A stretch of 64,000 nt of DNA, taken from contig QEOQ01000226.1 of NCBI GenBank assembly GCA_010279815.1, positions 2,783,045 through 2,847,044 of the forward strand, written 5' to 3'. Made by a program: the position numbers and the translations under genes. The notes below the pieces were generated by a model that saw only the letters and a program-made list of their open reading frames with translations, was not told the DNA's origin and ran no database searches. Positions 1-11,510 of the stretch are shown piece after piece. Origin of the DNA: Brachionus plicatilis. Its lineage: Eukaryota; Rotifera; Eurotatoria; Ploima; Brachionidae. Each line of letters starts with the position of its first letter. The stretch's first letter is position 1.

Positions 1-1
1 G

Positions 2-398
2 CACTAGAAAAGCCACGGGTTTTTTTACGCTCTTTTTTTTTAAATGAATACAAACTTTTGGAAAAAAATCAAAACTTTAAAATATTTCTTGTTCATCAAT
101 CTGAATTTGCATAAAATTTATAATTTTAATGTTTTTATTTAAAAATAATAAAAAATATACATAAAAGCCCAAAGTGGGTTTTTTAAACCCACTAACATTT
201 TTGGTTGATTTGACACATCTAAAATAATAATGACTTAAAATTTTTATTTTTAAATATATAATATAATATGTTTAACATAAAATAAAACTTTATTGGTAAA
301 AAAACTTAAATTTGACTTAATTATAGCAGAATTTGAAAGTGGGCTTTTTAAACCCTCTTTGGGCTTTTACGGTTTAAAAAAAATTGGCCTTTCTAGTG
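2..398. mobile_element. piggyBac-like non-autonomous element (left edge at window start)
   Basis: The ends form an imperfect inverted repeat: CACTAGAAAAGCC at the left, and CACTAGAAAGGCC when the right end is read on the other strand. The right end is followed directly by TTAA, the target site of piggyBac transposons. Inside are subterminal repeats built on AAAGTGGGYTTTTTAAACCC. There is no coding capacity, so this looks like a MITE. The base before the left end is g rather than the last base of TTAA, so the left target site is either mutated or not where I place it. Confidence 0.45.
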
Positions 399-402
399 TT
401 AA

Positions 403-2420
403 CTAAAAAGTATTTTTTAGACAAGAATTTCTTGTCAGAAACTAATTATTTTAATCTTTTTCAAGACTTTAATCGAAAAATTTGCTTAAACATGAGGAAG
501 ATTTGGAATTAAAAAATATTCTCAATTTAACAAAGTTAAAAAAAATGTCCCAATTTATTAGTTTGAATCAGGATGAACCATTGTTTTATAAGACTTATTT
601 GGGCAAATGTAGACAATTTTAAATTTTTACATTTTCGTATTCTAATATATTCTAATATTTTTATATTTTCTGATATTTTTTTGCGAAATTTCTGAAAATT
701 TTATTTTGGATTTTCAAAAGAGATTTTTTTTTTAACTTTTCTGAAATACTGCACAAAAATATTAGAAAATACAAGAATATGAAAATAAATAAATGTAAAT
801 ATATTTACATTTTACCTTTATTTGAATCTATTCCTTTGCTTTTACAAATTTTTTAAACAAATAATATTTTGCCAGATACAATATTCAAATTTGATCGAAA
901 ATTTTTTGTCTAGATTTTTTTCTTTTTTGATTTAAAAATATGCTAACAAAGGCAAATAATTAATATTTAATAGTTTAATTATTTAAATCTTTCTTTTAAA
1001 ATTTTCTTACTTTAAATTATTTTTTTCTTATTATTTAATTTCTATATTTTAGTTTTACTTCTTATTCTTTAATATATTAAGCCTCATAATCCAATTTTCA
1101 GCGGTTGAAACGTTTCCAAACTCTCTATGTAATAAATAAATGGGTCATCAAATTGGTAAGTCTCCGATGAATTAGAGTTCTAACATCAAATTCTATTAAT
1201 ATCACTAGATTAAACAAAATTTTTTAAATTTTGTTAAAGGTCCAAAAAAGTCAGCAATAAATTTCTAACAAATCCCTAATTTTTATTGTTTCAGAATCCT
1301 TTTTTTTAATATTTTTATTTATTTTCAAATCTAAAAAAAAGTTATTATGTTTCTTAAATTATAAATTCTAAAAAAAAACATTTGATCACTAAATTCAATT
1401 TATTTTTAGATAAACATTTACTAATTTTCTCAGTTTTTTTGATTTATAAATCTAATTATAAAAAAACAACAATCCTTAACATTTTTTTATTGTTAAAAAA
1501 AACATTTTAAAATTAATTTTTTTAAATATTTTTACACTTTTTTACCAAAAATTTGATTAGATGGTTTTAAGCGGTTCATTAAAAAAAATTTAAAGTTATT
1601 ATAGACTAGTCTTGATTTTTTTTTAATCAATTTAAAAATTATTAATAATGTTTTTATAAAGGCGAAAAAAAAAAAAATTTTAATTTTTTTAAAATCTTAA
1701 AAAAAAAGCCATTTTTTAAAATAAAAATTTTGATATTCTAATTTTTATAATAGACGGGAGAAATTTTTTAAATTTGAAGAACCTCATTCAAAAGGTTAAT
1801 ATTAAATGTTGTACAAATAAAGATGATTTTTTGATTATCTCACTATCTTAATTTATTTTATTTATATAAGTTTGTATTTTTTTAAAAACTAATTAAAAAC
1901 CCAACCACTCCATCTGATGATTAAAATTATTAATATTGATTTAAAAATATAAAAAAAATGCTATCAGACTTTTTTAAAATTCTTGATTTTTTATATTAAA
2001 ATAACTAATTTTTAGTCCAAGCTATAAATAATAAACTAAATGTGATTAAATGATAAATGCTGAAATTTTTAAAATTTAAGCTATCAATTTTCAATAACAT
2101 CGATTTTATTTTTTTGAATTTGGGCAAAAATCTTTTCAAATAATTTTGGATTCAATTTTTTTTTTAATTTTATAATAAATTAAAATTTTAATCGAATACT
2201 CTTACACAATTAAATGAAGTTTTAAAAATAAGTGCACTAGCCTGTTGTTTAACCTTGAAAAATTTCATTTTATTAAGATTGATGGGACTAAAAAATTTAA
2301 AGTTCAATCAGTCTTAGTTAATTATAATTTTTTAATATCCTTCATCTTAAATTTTCACTTTTTCCAACAAAGCTAGACTTTGCTAAACAAAATTTTGAGC
2401 GATTTTCTTAAATAATTTTT
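403..2420. other. AT-rich non-coding stretch
   Basis: About 2 kb of poly(A)/poly(T)-rich DNA. I see no coding signature, structured repeat or RNA gene. Confidence 0.5.
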
Positions 2421-2477
2421 CTACATAAACTTTTTCTTTAAAATTAAACTTCTAAATGAACGAAAAAAAGTACAAAC

Positions 2478-2693
2478 CATAGATTTTTGATAGCTGTCAA
2501 GAGCAGAAATTGATAAGCTTGTTGCATCGCGGAATAAATAGAGCTTGTTCTCGGCATCCACAATGGGTTGTTTGGCCAGGGCGTCATAGGAAGCAGTCTC
2601 TCTAGAAAACAAAAAATAAAAAAAAGCCAAATTTGGCCAATTCCCGGCGACATACTTGGTTATTTTTTTAAAAAATCCTCTTATATGAGACAT
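2478..2693 (-). CDS. Possible small two-exon gene, unrecognised
   Basis: On the minus strand an ATG at 2693 opens a 38-nt exon (MSHIRGFFKKITK) ending at 2656 in front of a strong GTATGT donor. A 54-bp intron ends in a pyrimidine-rich tract with TTTTCTAG. The second exon (2601 to about 2478) reads in phase as ETASYDALAKQPIVDAENKL followed by YLFRDATSLSISALDSYQKS. Its GC is much higher than the flanks, and the intron size matches other introns in the window. The 3' end is uncertain: a GTTTGT donor at 2477 could lead to a further exon, or the frame can run on to a TAG at 2421. I do not recognise the family. The gene may be a real short protein or the first exons of a decayed gene. Confidence 0.4.
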
Positions 2694-3049
2694 TGTTTAA
2701 GGTTTTTTTGTGACAAATCGAAATTAGTTCAGCATTTGAAGTAAAATTAATTTTATTTTCTCTAAAATGCAAAAGGCTGTTAATTTTTAGAAATTGGTCC
2801 AAAGAATAATTAAAAAAAAAAAAGTTTAGAGAACTAAATCTACAAAGCTCATTGAAAAACTAGGCTACGGAAAATTTTTCTACAAAAATGCAAATTAATC
2901 AATTTTTGGCCCTATTTCTCTCATCTTCATCTCTCATTTGAATTATTCTAGCTCTCCATTCAACAACGAAGGCAACATAGATAAAATACAAAATAGTTGC
3001 TAAGTCTAAAACTCAGAAATAGGCTATTTCATATTTTGTTTCAAAACAT
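2694..3049. other. Non-coding stretch
   Basis: AT-rich sequence lying upstream of the minus-strand exons at 2478-2693. I see no feature beyond a possible promoter position. Confidence 0.3.
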
Positions 3050-3178
3050 ATGCTTGCAACTACAAATTGTCAAGCGTTGGCCAAAGTAATGCGATATGCT
3101 CTGTTAAACGCTTGCCATCAATTCGTGACTGATAGGGCCTCTCAAGCCATCTTAAACAAACCAGATACTTCTAATTGA
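3050..3178 (+). CDS. Short GC-rich open frame, unrecognised
   Basis: A 42-codon frame from ATG at 3050 to TGA at 3178 (starting MLATTNCQALAKVMRYALLN) has balanced composition in a strongly AT-rich setting and a protein-like residue mix. No splice sites, neighbouring exon or family match could be identified. It may be a decayed exon or part of an old retroelement. Nothing further can be said about function. Confidence 0.18.
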   Translation: MLATTNCQALAKVMRYALLNACHQFVTDRASQAILNKPDTSN

Positions 3179-3179
3179 T

Positions 3180-4600
3180 TTTTGTTTCAAGCGTCTACAT
3201 CTGAAACAAGAGCCCTGCGGACAAAAAGTTGCTCAAAGTCCTTAAATTTAGATCCCCCCCCCTTTCTTTTTTCTAATAAATTTACTGAACTTTTTTTTCA
3301 ATTTTATTCCGGTCGCCGGATTACCACAAGCTAAAATAAAAATTTTTGAAAATTAAACATTTTTTATTAAAAATAAAAAAAAGGCTAGAATTTATTTATC
3401 TGTTGAATAGACAAGATTTTTGTTTGACGAATGCAAAAGACTTGCTCGCACAATGATTAATTTGTTGAGTGTGTGCCACCTTTTTTTTTAAATCTGGTAA
3501 AACAAAGCAAAATACCGAGTATGAAAATTCGAAAAATAAATTGCTAAAATTCATAATAATTTCATATTATTAATTTTATCATGATTAAAAGCGAACAAAT
3601 AGAATTTAATTTATTTTATTAGTCTTGCTTAAGTTTGTACACACACGCACATTTGAAAAAATTAGCAAAAATTAAATTAAATTTTTTCTAAATTAGACAA
3701 CAAGAAGAGTGAATGGAGCTTGTGCTTGGAAAATTATTTATTCATAATGAAAAGATTCGAGTTAATAGCTCATAAAGTGTACTCACGGCATAAAAAAGCA
3801 TTCACACTTTGAATAGCAACAATTATCTTATTTGCTCAAGTCCTTGGGAAAATATTTGCACCTTGAGACTAATTGCCGGTCTATTCACCAAGCTTTTTTT
3901 TCTTTGGGAAGAAAAAAAATAAATATTTAAATAGGTATTGGGTTTAATCCGCGATATTTTCGACATAAAAAAAATAAAACTTCCATAAAGTGCTTACCAT
4001 AAAAGTGAGATAACTAAACAAATTCTTTAGTTAAACTAAAGATTTTTGTGGTTGTGCAATAAAACTTCACTAATAAAACTCTTAATCGCCCAGGTTTTTC
4101 ATTTGAGAGCAAAGATTTGGAATGAAAAGCAAAAAATTTTGTAAATAAAATATAAAAAAAAGTCTATTGATTTCGAAAAAATAATTGCTTGACCAATTGT
4201 CATTTCAAATCTAAGCCAAAATTAAAAATTGTCTTAGGGCATCATATTTTTTTAATGGTAGAGCATTATGTTTCGAGATTAAAATCCTAGGCGGCAATAT
4301 TTGATTAAAGATAATTTTTAAATAGGCGCCCATTTTTATTTTTTAAGCTTTTTTTTTCTTTAACAAACATCGAATATTTATTTATTTTAAAATTATGAAT
4401 ATTTTATTTATCTAAAAATTAGCAGCAAATACAATAAAAATGCTGATTTTAGAAATAATTCAAATGCTACATTTGTGTTGAAATATAAATTTGGGGCCAT
4501 TAAAATCAATACCACAGATTCTTAATTTTTACCCAAAAATTATAAATTAAAAAATTAATCAACACTAAAATAAATGGAAATCAAATATTTTTAACTTATT
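3180..4600. other. Non-coding stretch
   Basis: AT-rich DNA with no recognisable genes or repeats apart from mononucleotide runs. Confidence 0.45.
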
Positions 4601-4610
4601 ATTTAGTTAG

Positions 4611-4880
4611 TTCGTAGCTCTTGCTGCGACATCCTAACAAGAATGTTTGAGCTCGTCACTGTTCTGTGGCAGTGTGGTACTGTAGCATCCATTTCCATTG
4701 AATTTGTTTAAAGCCTTGAAGACTTCGATTGATATGGATTTTGCAACACGGATAAATTTTAATTCCAGAGATGTTGGAAAAAATTCCACCATAATGTTTG
4801 GGTCTAATTAAGTTTGTATTTACTGGTGTATTTCTATCTGCTTCCAGTGAACAAGATGGCCAAGTCATCGGCAAAGAAAT
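4611..4880 (-). mobile_element. 5'-truncated LINE 3' end (CR1-like)
   Basis: This stretch is recognisably the same sequence as the 3' end of the LINE at 9640-11510. Both share the CTTGCTGCGACAYCYTAACA block, then a GTGTGG..CTGTAGCAKCC block, and a degraded version of the coding tail that reads NGIGCYSSTRP in the better copy. It is only the last few hundred bases of the element, as expected from incomplete reverse transcription. Confidence 0.6.
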
Positions 4881-5385
4881 GAGTTGGACTTTTGTTGGGA
4901 TATATTTATAGAATCAAATTTTGGAATTAAACATTTTGATTAAATTGTGTTGAAAATAGATTAAATAAAATAAAAAGATTATTAAAATTAAAATTATTTG
5001 TTTTGTTCTAATTTATAAATATTGAGCATTTTTTTAATTATTGATGATTCTAAACAAATTGATTGATGCTTTGCTTGAGATTGTAAACCAAAACAGAAAA
5101 TCAAAGTCAATAAATATTTTACTGAAAATAGTATAAAAGATTGAAAATAATAAATAAATTTATTGATAAAAATTAAATAACATATTTATCTCGCATAGAA
5201 GATAAATTATTTAGCTAAAATCAAAACAATTTAAGCAAAATAATAATCAATTTTTTAATTTTAGTAGAATGATCAATTCCTCATTTATTTTAGCTAAAAC
5301 TAATTTAGAAAAAAACTTTTATTGCAAAATGAAAATAAACAAAAAAAAAACAATCAATTTTTTATTTTATATTTTGTTTAAACAC
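4881..5385. other. Non-coding stretch
   Basis: AT-rich sequence between a LINE fragment and the integrase-like relic. I see nothing else. Confidence 0.4.
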
Positions 5386-5389
5386 TCAT

Positions 5390-6040
5390 TACTGACCTTA
5401 TTTCTGTGACACTTTGAGTTACAGTATACACCATTTTTTCTGCAACTACAGTTTTTCTGACACTTACAATGCAATTACATTTCATGAATCCTTAACCACT
5501 TGAAATGGATTGTAGCCCATTTATTTCTCGTGAAGTACGCTCTAACTTTACTTAAATCTAGTTGTTCAAACTTTAAAAGCTTTTGCCAGAGTTGTTTAAA
5601 AGTCCCAAAAAAAAGTCCAAGTCCAGACTTTTATTTCTAAATTTGTCAGATCAGGCTTCATATCAAAAAATTTATATACTCTTGGGTTGTCTAATGCAAT
5701 AGATTTGCCATATATCAGAATTTTGTTGCAATTTTAGCATAAATTTCTTCTTCAGTATTCAAAATTTTAAAGCCTGGACTTGAACTTTTGAATGAAAATT
5801 TAAAACAAAAAGTCCGGACTTGGACTTGACTTGAGACTTGTGACTTTTAAGCAACTCTGGCTTTTGCTTACATATTTGAAATGAATTTCTAGCATGCCAA
5901 CCTTTAATAATACCATGTTTTGTTGCTAGTTGATATAACTTATGATTATTTATTTTTGGGATATAAACTAGTATATTAACAGGATCAGCAGGTCCGCGGT
6001 CTACAGCCGGATTTAATTTTCGACAGTATATTCAGTGGTA
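5390..6040 (-). pseudogene. KRBA2/Ginger-like integrase C-terminal relic, split by a MITE
   Basis: Minus-strand translation from about 6010 gives KLNPAVDRGPADPVNILVYI, then a segment with LATKHGIIKGWHARNSFQIC and KQK. This is the signature that follows the integrase core in KRBA2-like and related transposon-derived proteins. The hAT-type MITE at 5587-5859 then interrupts the frame. Beyond it the text resumes with LLKFEQLDLSKVRAYFTRNK. It ends, after at least one stop, in a cysteine-rich tail (CKCQKNCSCRKNGVYCNSKC), which is typical of these proteins. The integrase core itself is not visible. This was a mobile-element or transposon-derived gene that is now dead. Confidence 0.6.
5587..5859. mobile_element. 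hAT-type MITE copy 1 (273 bp)
   Basis: The terminal inverted repeats are CAGAGTTGTTTAAAAGTC and CAGAGTTGCTTAAAAGTC. The element is flanked by an exact 8-bp duplication GCTTTTGC (5579-5586 and 5860-5867), the hAT hallmark. The interior is rich in GTCCAAGTCC / GGACTTGGAC words. There is no coding capacity. It is inserted inside the KRBA2-like relic. Confidence 0.85.
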
Positions 6041-6049
6041 ATTATTATC

Positions 6050-7600
6050 AGAGATATTTTTTTGAAAAATAAACAAGGATTGGTGTTACAATTTTAAAAA
6101 AGGATAGTCTTTAATATACGAAATTAGTGATAGATTCATTGATTAATACTTTATTTTTTTTTTAAATGAAAAAAAATCGAACAAGATAATTAACACATAT
6201 TGGACTTTTTATGGTTAAAAATTCAAGAAAAATCTTAATAATAAAACCAGTTCTTTTTTGGGATTTTTTTACTAAAAGTTTTATAGAAAAATGTTAAAAA
6301 GAAAAAAAATCTTGCCATTTATAAGTAAAATATCTCATTTTCTAGATTATTAAATTAATCCGAAGTTTTTTGAAAAAAAATTGTAAAAATGTTGATTCCG
6401 AGATATAAATTTAAAAAAATCTTTTAAAATTAAACACAAGTGTGTAGTTACACATAATTTTACGTAAAAAATATTATTAGCATGATAAAAAGCAGCTAAA
6501 AATACAAATGTAATGAAAAATATTTTTATTAATGATTTTCCTTATCTAGTTAGTAAATTTAATATAAAAATGATGACACCACAATTAGAAATTTTAATAA
6601 GGACAAGGACAGTGCCTTGAAAAATTTTTCGGCACCATTAAAAGTCTTATTAATTGTTATTTTTATAACAAGGTATATATTAATTGGTCAAAAACCTATT
6701 GTATGATCTTTTCGAATAAAAAAAAACTAATATTCCTGAATTTATGCATCTCTGTAGAAATGAAATAAAAGTTGCTAATGAAATAAGACTTTTGAGTTTT
6801 AAAATTGATAAAAATCTGTTAGTTGTAAATAAAAATTTATTCAGTATTTAGAGACTTTTCTATCAGTCAACTTCTGTGAAAATACAGTTTTTAAAAGACA
6901 TTTATTTTGCCTTATTTTTATTACTGCTCCACTCTCTTGTGGTATTTTTAAAAAGAGACAATTATTAAACTTGCTAAAAATTATTAATAAATTAAATATT
7001 TTCAATATTTAAATTATTTAAGTTTAAATTTGAAGTTAATAACTTTAATAAAATTAACAATTTTTTTAGAAAAGTATGGTTATATGCATTTCAGCATTGA
7101 ATAATTGAAAGAATGCTGTATTTTGCTTAAAAAATTCTATTTTTTAATATTTCACTTGACAATTTAAGATTGAAATTGAAGAAAAATGACCCAAGAAATT
7201 TGAAACATAATTTTAGAAATAGTGAGAAATTTATTGAACCATCATCAAACACAGCAAATGGTGAAAATATTTGGATTTTTTTATACAATATTGATTAATA
7301 GCTTTGTGATCAAAAGTTCAATGCTGAAGTTTGCAACATTCAATCATTCAATATTCAATAATATATTTTTGATATTTACAGATTTTGTTAAAAAATTTAA
7401 AAAATTTAACTTAAATATTTAAATGTTTTACTTTTAAATGTATTTATAAATAAAATTTTTTTTATTTTGTAAAAGATTTTAAAATAAAAAAAAAAAGTGT
7501 TAATCAAAGTCTTTTACGACAAGGACATTAGCCTGGTGATTAATGTTGAAATTAATTTTATTATTTTATGTGAAGCTAATGCGGAGAACGAAAGAAAGGA
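6050..7600. other. Non-coding stretch
   Basis: AT-rich DNA. The short open frames in it have homopolymer-like composition, and I see no supported gene. Confidence 0.4.
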
Positions 7601-7610
7601 TATGGATATA

Positions 7611-7681
7611 CAGAGTTGTTTAAAAGTGACTTTTATTAATGACTTGGACTATTTTTTGGGACTTTTAAAAAAACAACTTTG
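7611..7681. mobile_element. hAT-type MITE copy 2 (71 bp, internally deleted)
   Basis: It starts CAGAGTTGTTTAAAAGTGAC and ends with ACTTTTAAAAAAACAACTTTG, so both ends of the MITE family are present around a tiny interior with the GACTTGGAC word. No matching 8-bp flanking duplication remains. Confidence 0.6.
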
Positions 7682-7689
7682 GTAAAAAA

Positions 7690-8800
7690 ATTCAAAAGTT
7701 TTATCTCCACTTTTTGATTTTGCCATTGGTTCAATTAAGTTATTGCCGTTCCTTAAATTATAATTCAATTTTTTTGAGTTATTATTTTTAATTTCTCTTT
7801 TAAATTCAGAGGTGAGTTGTAATAAAAATGACATTTGAAAAAGAAAGTTAGAATTCTTTCAAATGTTCTATGCTGAAATGAGTAAAGACCATACATTTTT
7901 AAACGATTATTTATTTTATTAAAGCTTTTCGCTTCAAGCTTTACATTTAAAAGTTTAATTATAGAAATATAATAATTCTTAGCTAATTTATAAATTGCTT
8001 CTTTTGAAAAATAGCATAAAAGTGTAGAGCAGTATTCAAAATATGGTAGGATAAAGGTACAAAAACACTGGACTTTTACTGAAGTAGCAAGATAGAAAAT
8101 TCTTTTGAACGAAAATAATTTCCTGTTAACTTGCAGAGATAAATTTGATGCATATTTACTTAAGTTAAGATCATGATCAATTATGAAACCTAATAAACAG
8201 ATTTCCTTCACAACTAAAACATTTTAATCACCTACTTTAATCTTTTCAGGATGCAATTTTTTCCTATTTTCAAAAATCATACAAAAAGTTTTGGACCAGT
8301 TTTTGTCAATTTTGTTAAAAATGCACTATTCATTTAAACTTTTTGTTGTAACATTCAATTTTATCTAGACTGTCTCAAGTTCTTTATTTAAGATACTAAT
8401 TTTTGCATCATCTGCAAACATTTTGATACTTGAATTTTCAAAATAAAAATGGTAGATCATTAACAAAAATAGGAAAAAGCAATGAACCCAAAACAGATCC
8501 CTACACTCAATTTTAATTTTAATTTAATATTAGGTTTAGATATTTCACTGACAATTCGTCCTATCTGAGATCTATTTTGAAAATAGCTTGAAAGAAGGCC
8601 CAAAGAAGAATTATCATAACCATAATGGAATAGTTTTAAAAGTAATAAATTTGTATCAATAACATCAAATGCTTTCCTAAAGTCAATAAATAAAGATGCA
8701 GTTTTTTTGTAGATACAGTTAATAGTGTTTTTTTTCTTTAGCTTTGTCTATTTCACTGAATTTAGATAAATGTATAGCAATGTCTATAGGCAAGAGAAAG
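7690..8800 (-). pseudogene. Decayed non-LTR reverse transcriptase
   Basis: Minus-strand segments match the reverse-transcriptase core of LINEs in order: TASLFIDFRKAFDVIDTNLL near 8690, SIKMFADDAKI near 8400 (the catalytic [FY]xDD box), and a thumb/C-terminal stretch from 8211 to 7765 (LLGFIIDHDLNLSKY and FILPYFEYCSTLL). Several stops and frame changes lie between them, and the endonuclease is absent. The sequence differs from the CR1-like copies at 9.6, 44.6 and 54 kb, so it is a separate, older family. Confidence 0.7.
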
Positions 8801-8999
8801 CAAAAAATTGAGTATTTAATATCGAATTCCATCAAAACTACCCATATAATACAAGAAACATTTCAAGAGAAAGATCTAGGTGTTTTGCCTTAAATCAGAT
8901 AAATCAGCGCCAATCGGCGTCGGTATAAATAAAAATCAATATTGCAGTTTTACTATTACTTCTACTTTTATTACTATTATTAAGTAATTTATTTTGAGT

Positions 9000-9639
9000 G
9001 TTGCATAAATCATCAGATCTTGAGTCAATAGAAATATTATAAAGCCAGACGAATGGATCAAGTGACAAGAATGAGAAAATTTTCTGATGAATTCGACTTT
9101 TGCCAAAATTGAACCAAAGATTTTTACAATTATTTAATTAATGTGATGTTTTTTATTTCTAATTTTTTAAAAAGGAAATTGGATAGATCATTAATCAACC
9201 ATATTATCAACGTACAATAAAGAGTACTCTAGTTTTAATAAATTTTTTCGAGTATGATAACATAATTTTCAAAATGATAACAAAATAAATAATTGATAAC
9301 AATAAATTCAAAATAAAAAAATTTTAAAATATTAAGATAAAATTTTTTCTTGATAACATTATCTGTAATTAGAATGATTAAAAAATGGATATGACCAGTT
9401 TGATAACACTAGTACTTTTTAACATTTTTAATAATAAATTATTTTAATTTGAAGTATAAAGTAATTCAATTTTCATACTGGATATAACTTTTTGTAATAT
9501 TATATTAATTGAATTAAATAAACTTTAATTATTAAAATTATTACAAAATTCACTATAATGAAAACTAATTAAAAAAAGCATGTATTTTTTGTTGATGCAA
9601 AATTATTTATTTGATATAAAATAAAAAAATGATATCAAA
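9000..9639. other. Non-coding stretch
   Basis: AT-rich sequence with no supported gene. It ends in the trinucleotide-rich tail of the next LINE. Confidence 0.4.
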
Positions 9640-9675
9640 TAGTAGTAGTTGGAGTAGTAGTTCTTGCTGCGACAC

Positions 9676-11100
9676 CTAACATGTAGATTGTCTGAGCCCA
9701 TCACCGCCAATTGGCCGTGTGGAGCTGTAGCAGCCGATTCCATTGAACTTATCTAAAGCCATTTTAAATTTAGCAGTTGACTTAGATTTCACCACATTTT
9801 CTGGCAGCTTATTCCAATGCGGAACTACTCTATTTGAGAAAAGTACATGTCTGGAACTTACTGCAGCTGCAAAATCGTTTCTAATTTGAGCTGGGAAACT
9901 TTCTCTCTGGACTCTGATGCTATTTCCTCTTAACGCCCCGGCTGGTCCCTTGTTTTCTGATTTATTCACTAGATTCTTGACCAAGCTTACCATTTCTACT
10001 GCATTCACTAATTTGTACATTTCAATCAAGTCCCCTCTCACTCTTCTTTCACTCAGCTTTGTCATTCCTAATTTTGTCAGCCTCATTTCATACGGCATGT
10101 TTCTTACAGACATAGGTATTTTTGTTGCCCTCTCTTGCACCTTTTCCAACGCATTCACATCCATTTTCATACTTGGATTCCAAACCTGCACTGCATAATC
10201 TAGATGGGGTCTCATCATGGAAATATACAATCTTACCCACAGTCTTTCCTCTCTACTTGTAAACGTTCGCTTTAGCATTCCAAGTACCCTACTTGCTTTC
10301 GCACAAGCACTTTTCACTTGGCTGGTCCACTTTAAATCTGATGAAACCATCACTCCAAGATCCCTTTCACAATCTGTGGTCGCTAGTATAGCATTCCAGT
10401 TGCTTTTTTGTGTATATTTATGCCTTTCATTTAGTCTGCCGAAATGCATTACTTTACATTTGTTAGCACACAGTCCCATACACCAAACCTCTATCCATTG
10501 ACAAACTGCATCCAGATCTTTCTGTAACATCGCTCTCTCATAAACATTATTAACTATGCCGAGTATTTTTGAGTCATCTGCATACAATTCCATTTTATTT
10601 GAAACGCAGTCAGGTAGGTCATTTATGTACAGAACAAATAGCAGGGGTCCAAGTACAGACCCTTGCGGAACTCCACTCATTACCTCTGACCATCTAGAAA
10701 CTCCATCACCAAGTACAACTCGCTGAGTTCTCATACTCAAAAAGCCTTCGAGCCACCTTACTATTTTCTCACCTAGCCCATAACCACGTAGTTTATGAAG
10801 AAGTCGTTGATGCGGTGCCGTATCAAAAGCCTTTGAGAAGTCTAATAGTATTTCATCCACACTGTTACCTTTGGCCAACTCAAACGTGATCATATCAAGC
10901 GTTTCAAGTAGGTTCGTTACACATCCTTTCTTTGGAACAAATCCATGTTGACTTCCAATTATTAGATTATTCTCTTGAAGGTAAAACATTAGTTGGTCCC
11001 TTACAAAACCTTCCAGAACTTTACAAGCAACTGACGTAAGTGATACGGGTCTATAATTAACTGGCTCTAATTTACTTCCTTTTTTGTAGATCGGCGACAT
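9676..11100 (-). CDS. LINE reverse transcriptase (main ORF)
   Basis: This 474-residue frame covers most RT blocks in order: MSPIYKKGSK and NYRPVSLTSVACKVLE (fingers), LLDFSKAFDTAPHQRLLHKL (first catalytic aspartate), SGVPQGSVLGPLLFVLYIND, and ELYADDSKI (catalytic YADD). The CR1-type C-terminal region follows, with NRVVPHWNKLPENVV near residue 430. The enzyme would copy the LINE RNA at a nicked target. The N-terminal RT part lies in another frame upstream (11067-11462), so the copy has a frameshift and is unlikely to be autonomous. No ATG can be trusted as a native start because the protein originally began further upstream. Confidence 0.8.
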   Translation of the reverse strand: MSPIYKKGSKLEPVNYRPVSLTSVACKVLEGFVRDQLMFYLQENNLIIGSQHGFVPKKGCVTNLLETLDMITFELAKGNSVDEILLDFSKAFDTAPHQRLLHKLRGYGLGEKIVRWLEGFLSMRTQRVVLGDGVSRWSEVMSGVPQGSVLGPLLFVLYINDLPDCVSNKMELYADDSKILGIVNNVYERAMLQKDLDAVCQWIEVWCMGLCANKCKVMHFGRLNERHKYTQKSNWNAILATTDCERDLGVMVSSDLKWTSQVKSACAKASRVLGMLKRTFTSREERLWVRLYISMMRPHLDYAVQVWNPSMKMDVNALEKVQERATKIPMSVRNMPYEMRLTKLGMTKLSERRVRGDLIEMYKLVNAVEMVSLVKNLVNKSENKGPAGALRGNSIRVQRESFPAQIRNDFAAAVSSRHVLFSNRVVPHWNKLPENVVKSKSTAKFKMALDKFNGIGCYSSTRPIGGDGLRQSTC

Positions 11101-11462
11101 ATTTGCTCTTTCCCACTCTTTCCTGTCTCAAATGATTTTGCGTAAATTATCTTCAATGGCACTGACATCGTTTTTGAGCAGTTTTTCAATATCAGTGGAT
11201 GTACTTGGTCTGTGCCCATCGATTTGTTTCCATTTAATTTCTCTAATCTCCGTTCAATCAGATCCTCGTTTAGCTCCTGCATGACATTCTCAATATCGAA
11301 AGTAGAGGAAGTACGTAAAGGAAAAAAAGACATATTATCATTGGATTCTTTATTAAAGACTGAATGAAACTGATCATTTAATAGCTCAGCTATCAGTTTT
11401 TTGTCACTAGTTACCTCACCCTCTTTTGTTCTTAACATTCTTATTTCTTCCTTTACTCCCAT
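11067..11462 (-). pseudogene. N-terminal part of the same LINE RT, frameshifted
   Basis: The frame reads MGVKEEIRMLRTKEGEVTSD, then LLNDQFHSVFNKESN and LNGNKSMGTDQVHPLILKNC, the conserved linker and first RT block of CR1-like LINEs. It loses register near 11100, where the downstream frame takes over with MSPIYKKGSK. The two frames are therefore one ancestral protein. Confidence 0.75.
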
Positions 11463-11510
11463 TTTGCTTCTTAATTTTGCTTCTTCAATAAGATAAGATA
11501 ATAATCCACG

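Larger units (their letters stand above)
9640..11510 (-). mobile_element. CR1-like LINE, 5'-truncated
   Basis: On the minus strand the element begins within the linker before the reverse transcriptase (LIEEAKLRSKMGVKEEI near 11490). It carries the whole RT region and ends after a GTGTCGCAGCAAGAACTAC motif with TAC-rich repeats at about 9640-9665. The apurinic-type endonuclease that would precede the linker is missing, which is the usual mark of incomplete target-primed insertion. Confidence 0.8.

Noticed and set aside
7222..7422. 66-codon frame on plus strand
   Set aside because: Low-complexity, Phe/Asn/Ile-rich translation expected by chance in AT-rich DNA, with no splice or family evidence.
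9917..10501. Plus-strand open frames within the first LINE
   Set aside because: They are antisense to the clear reverse-transcriptase frame.
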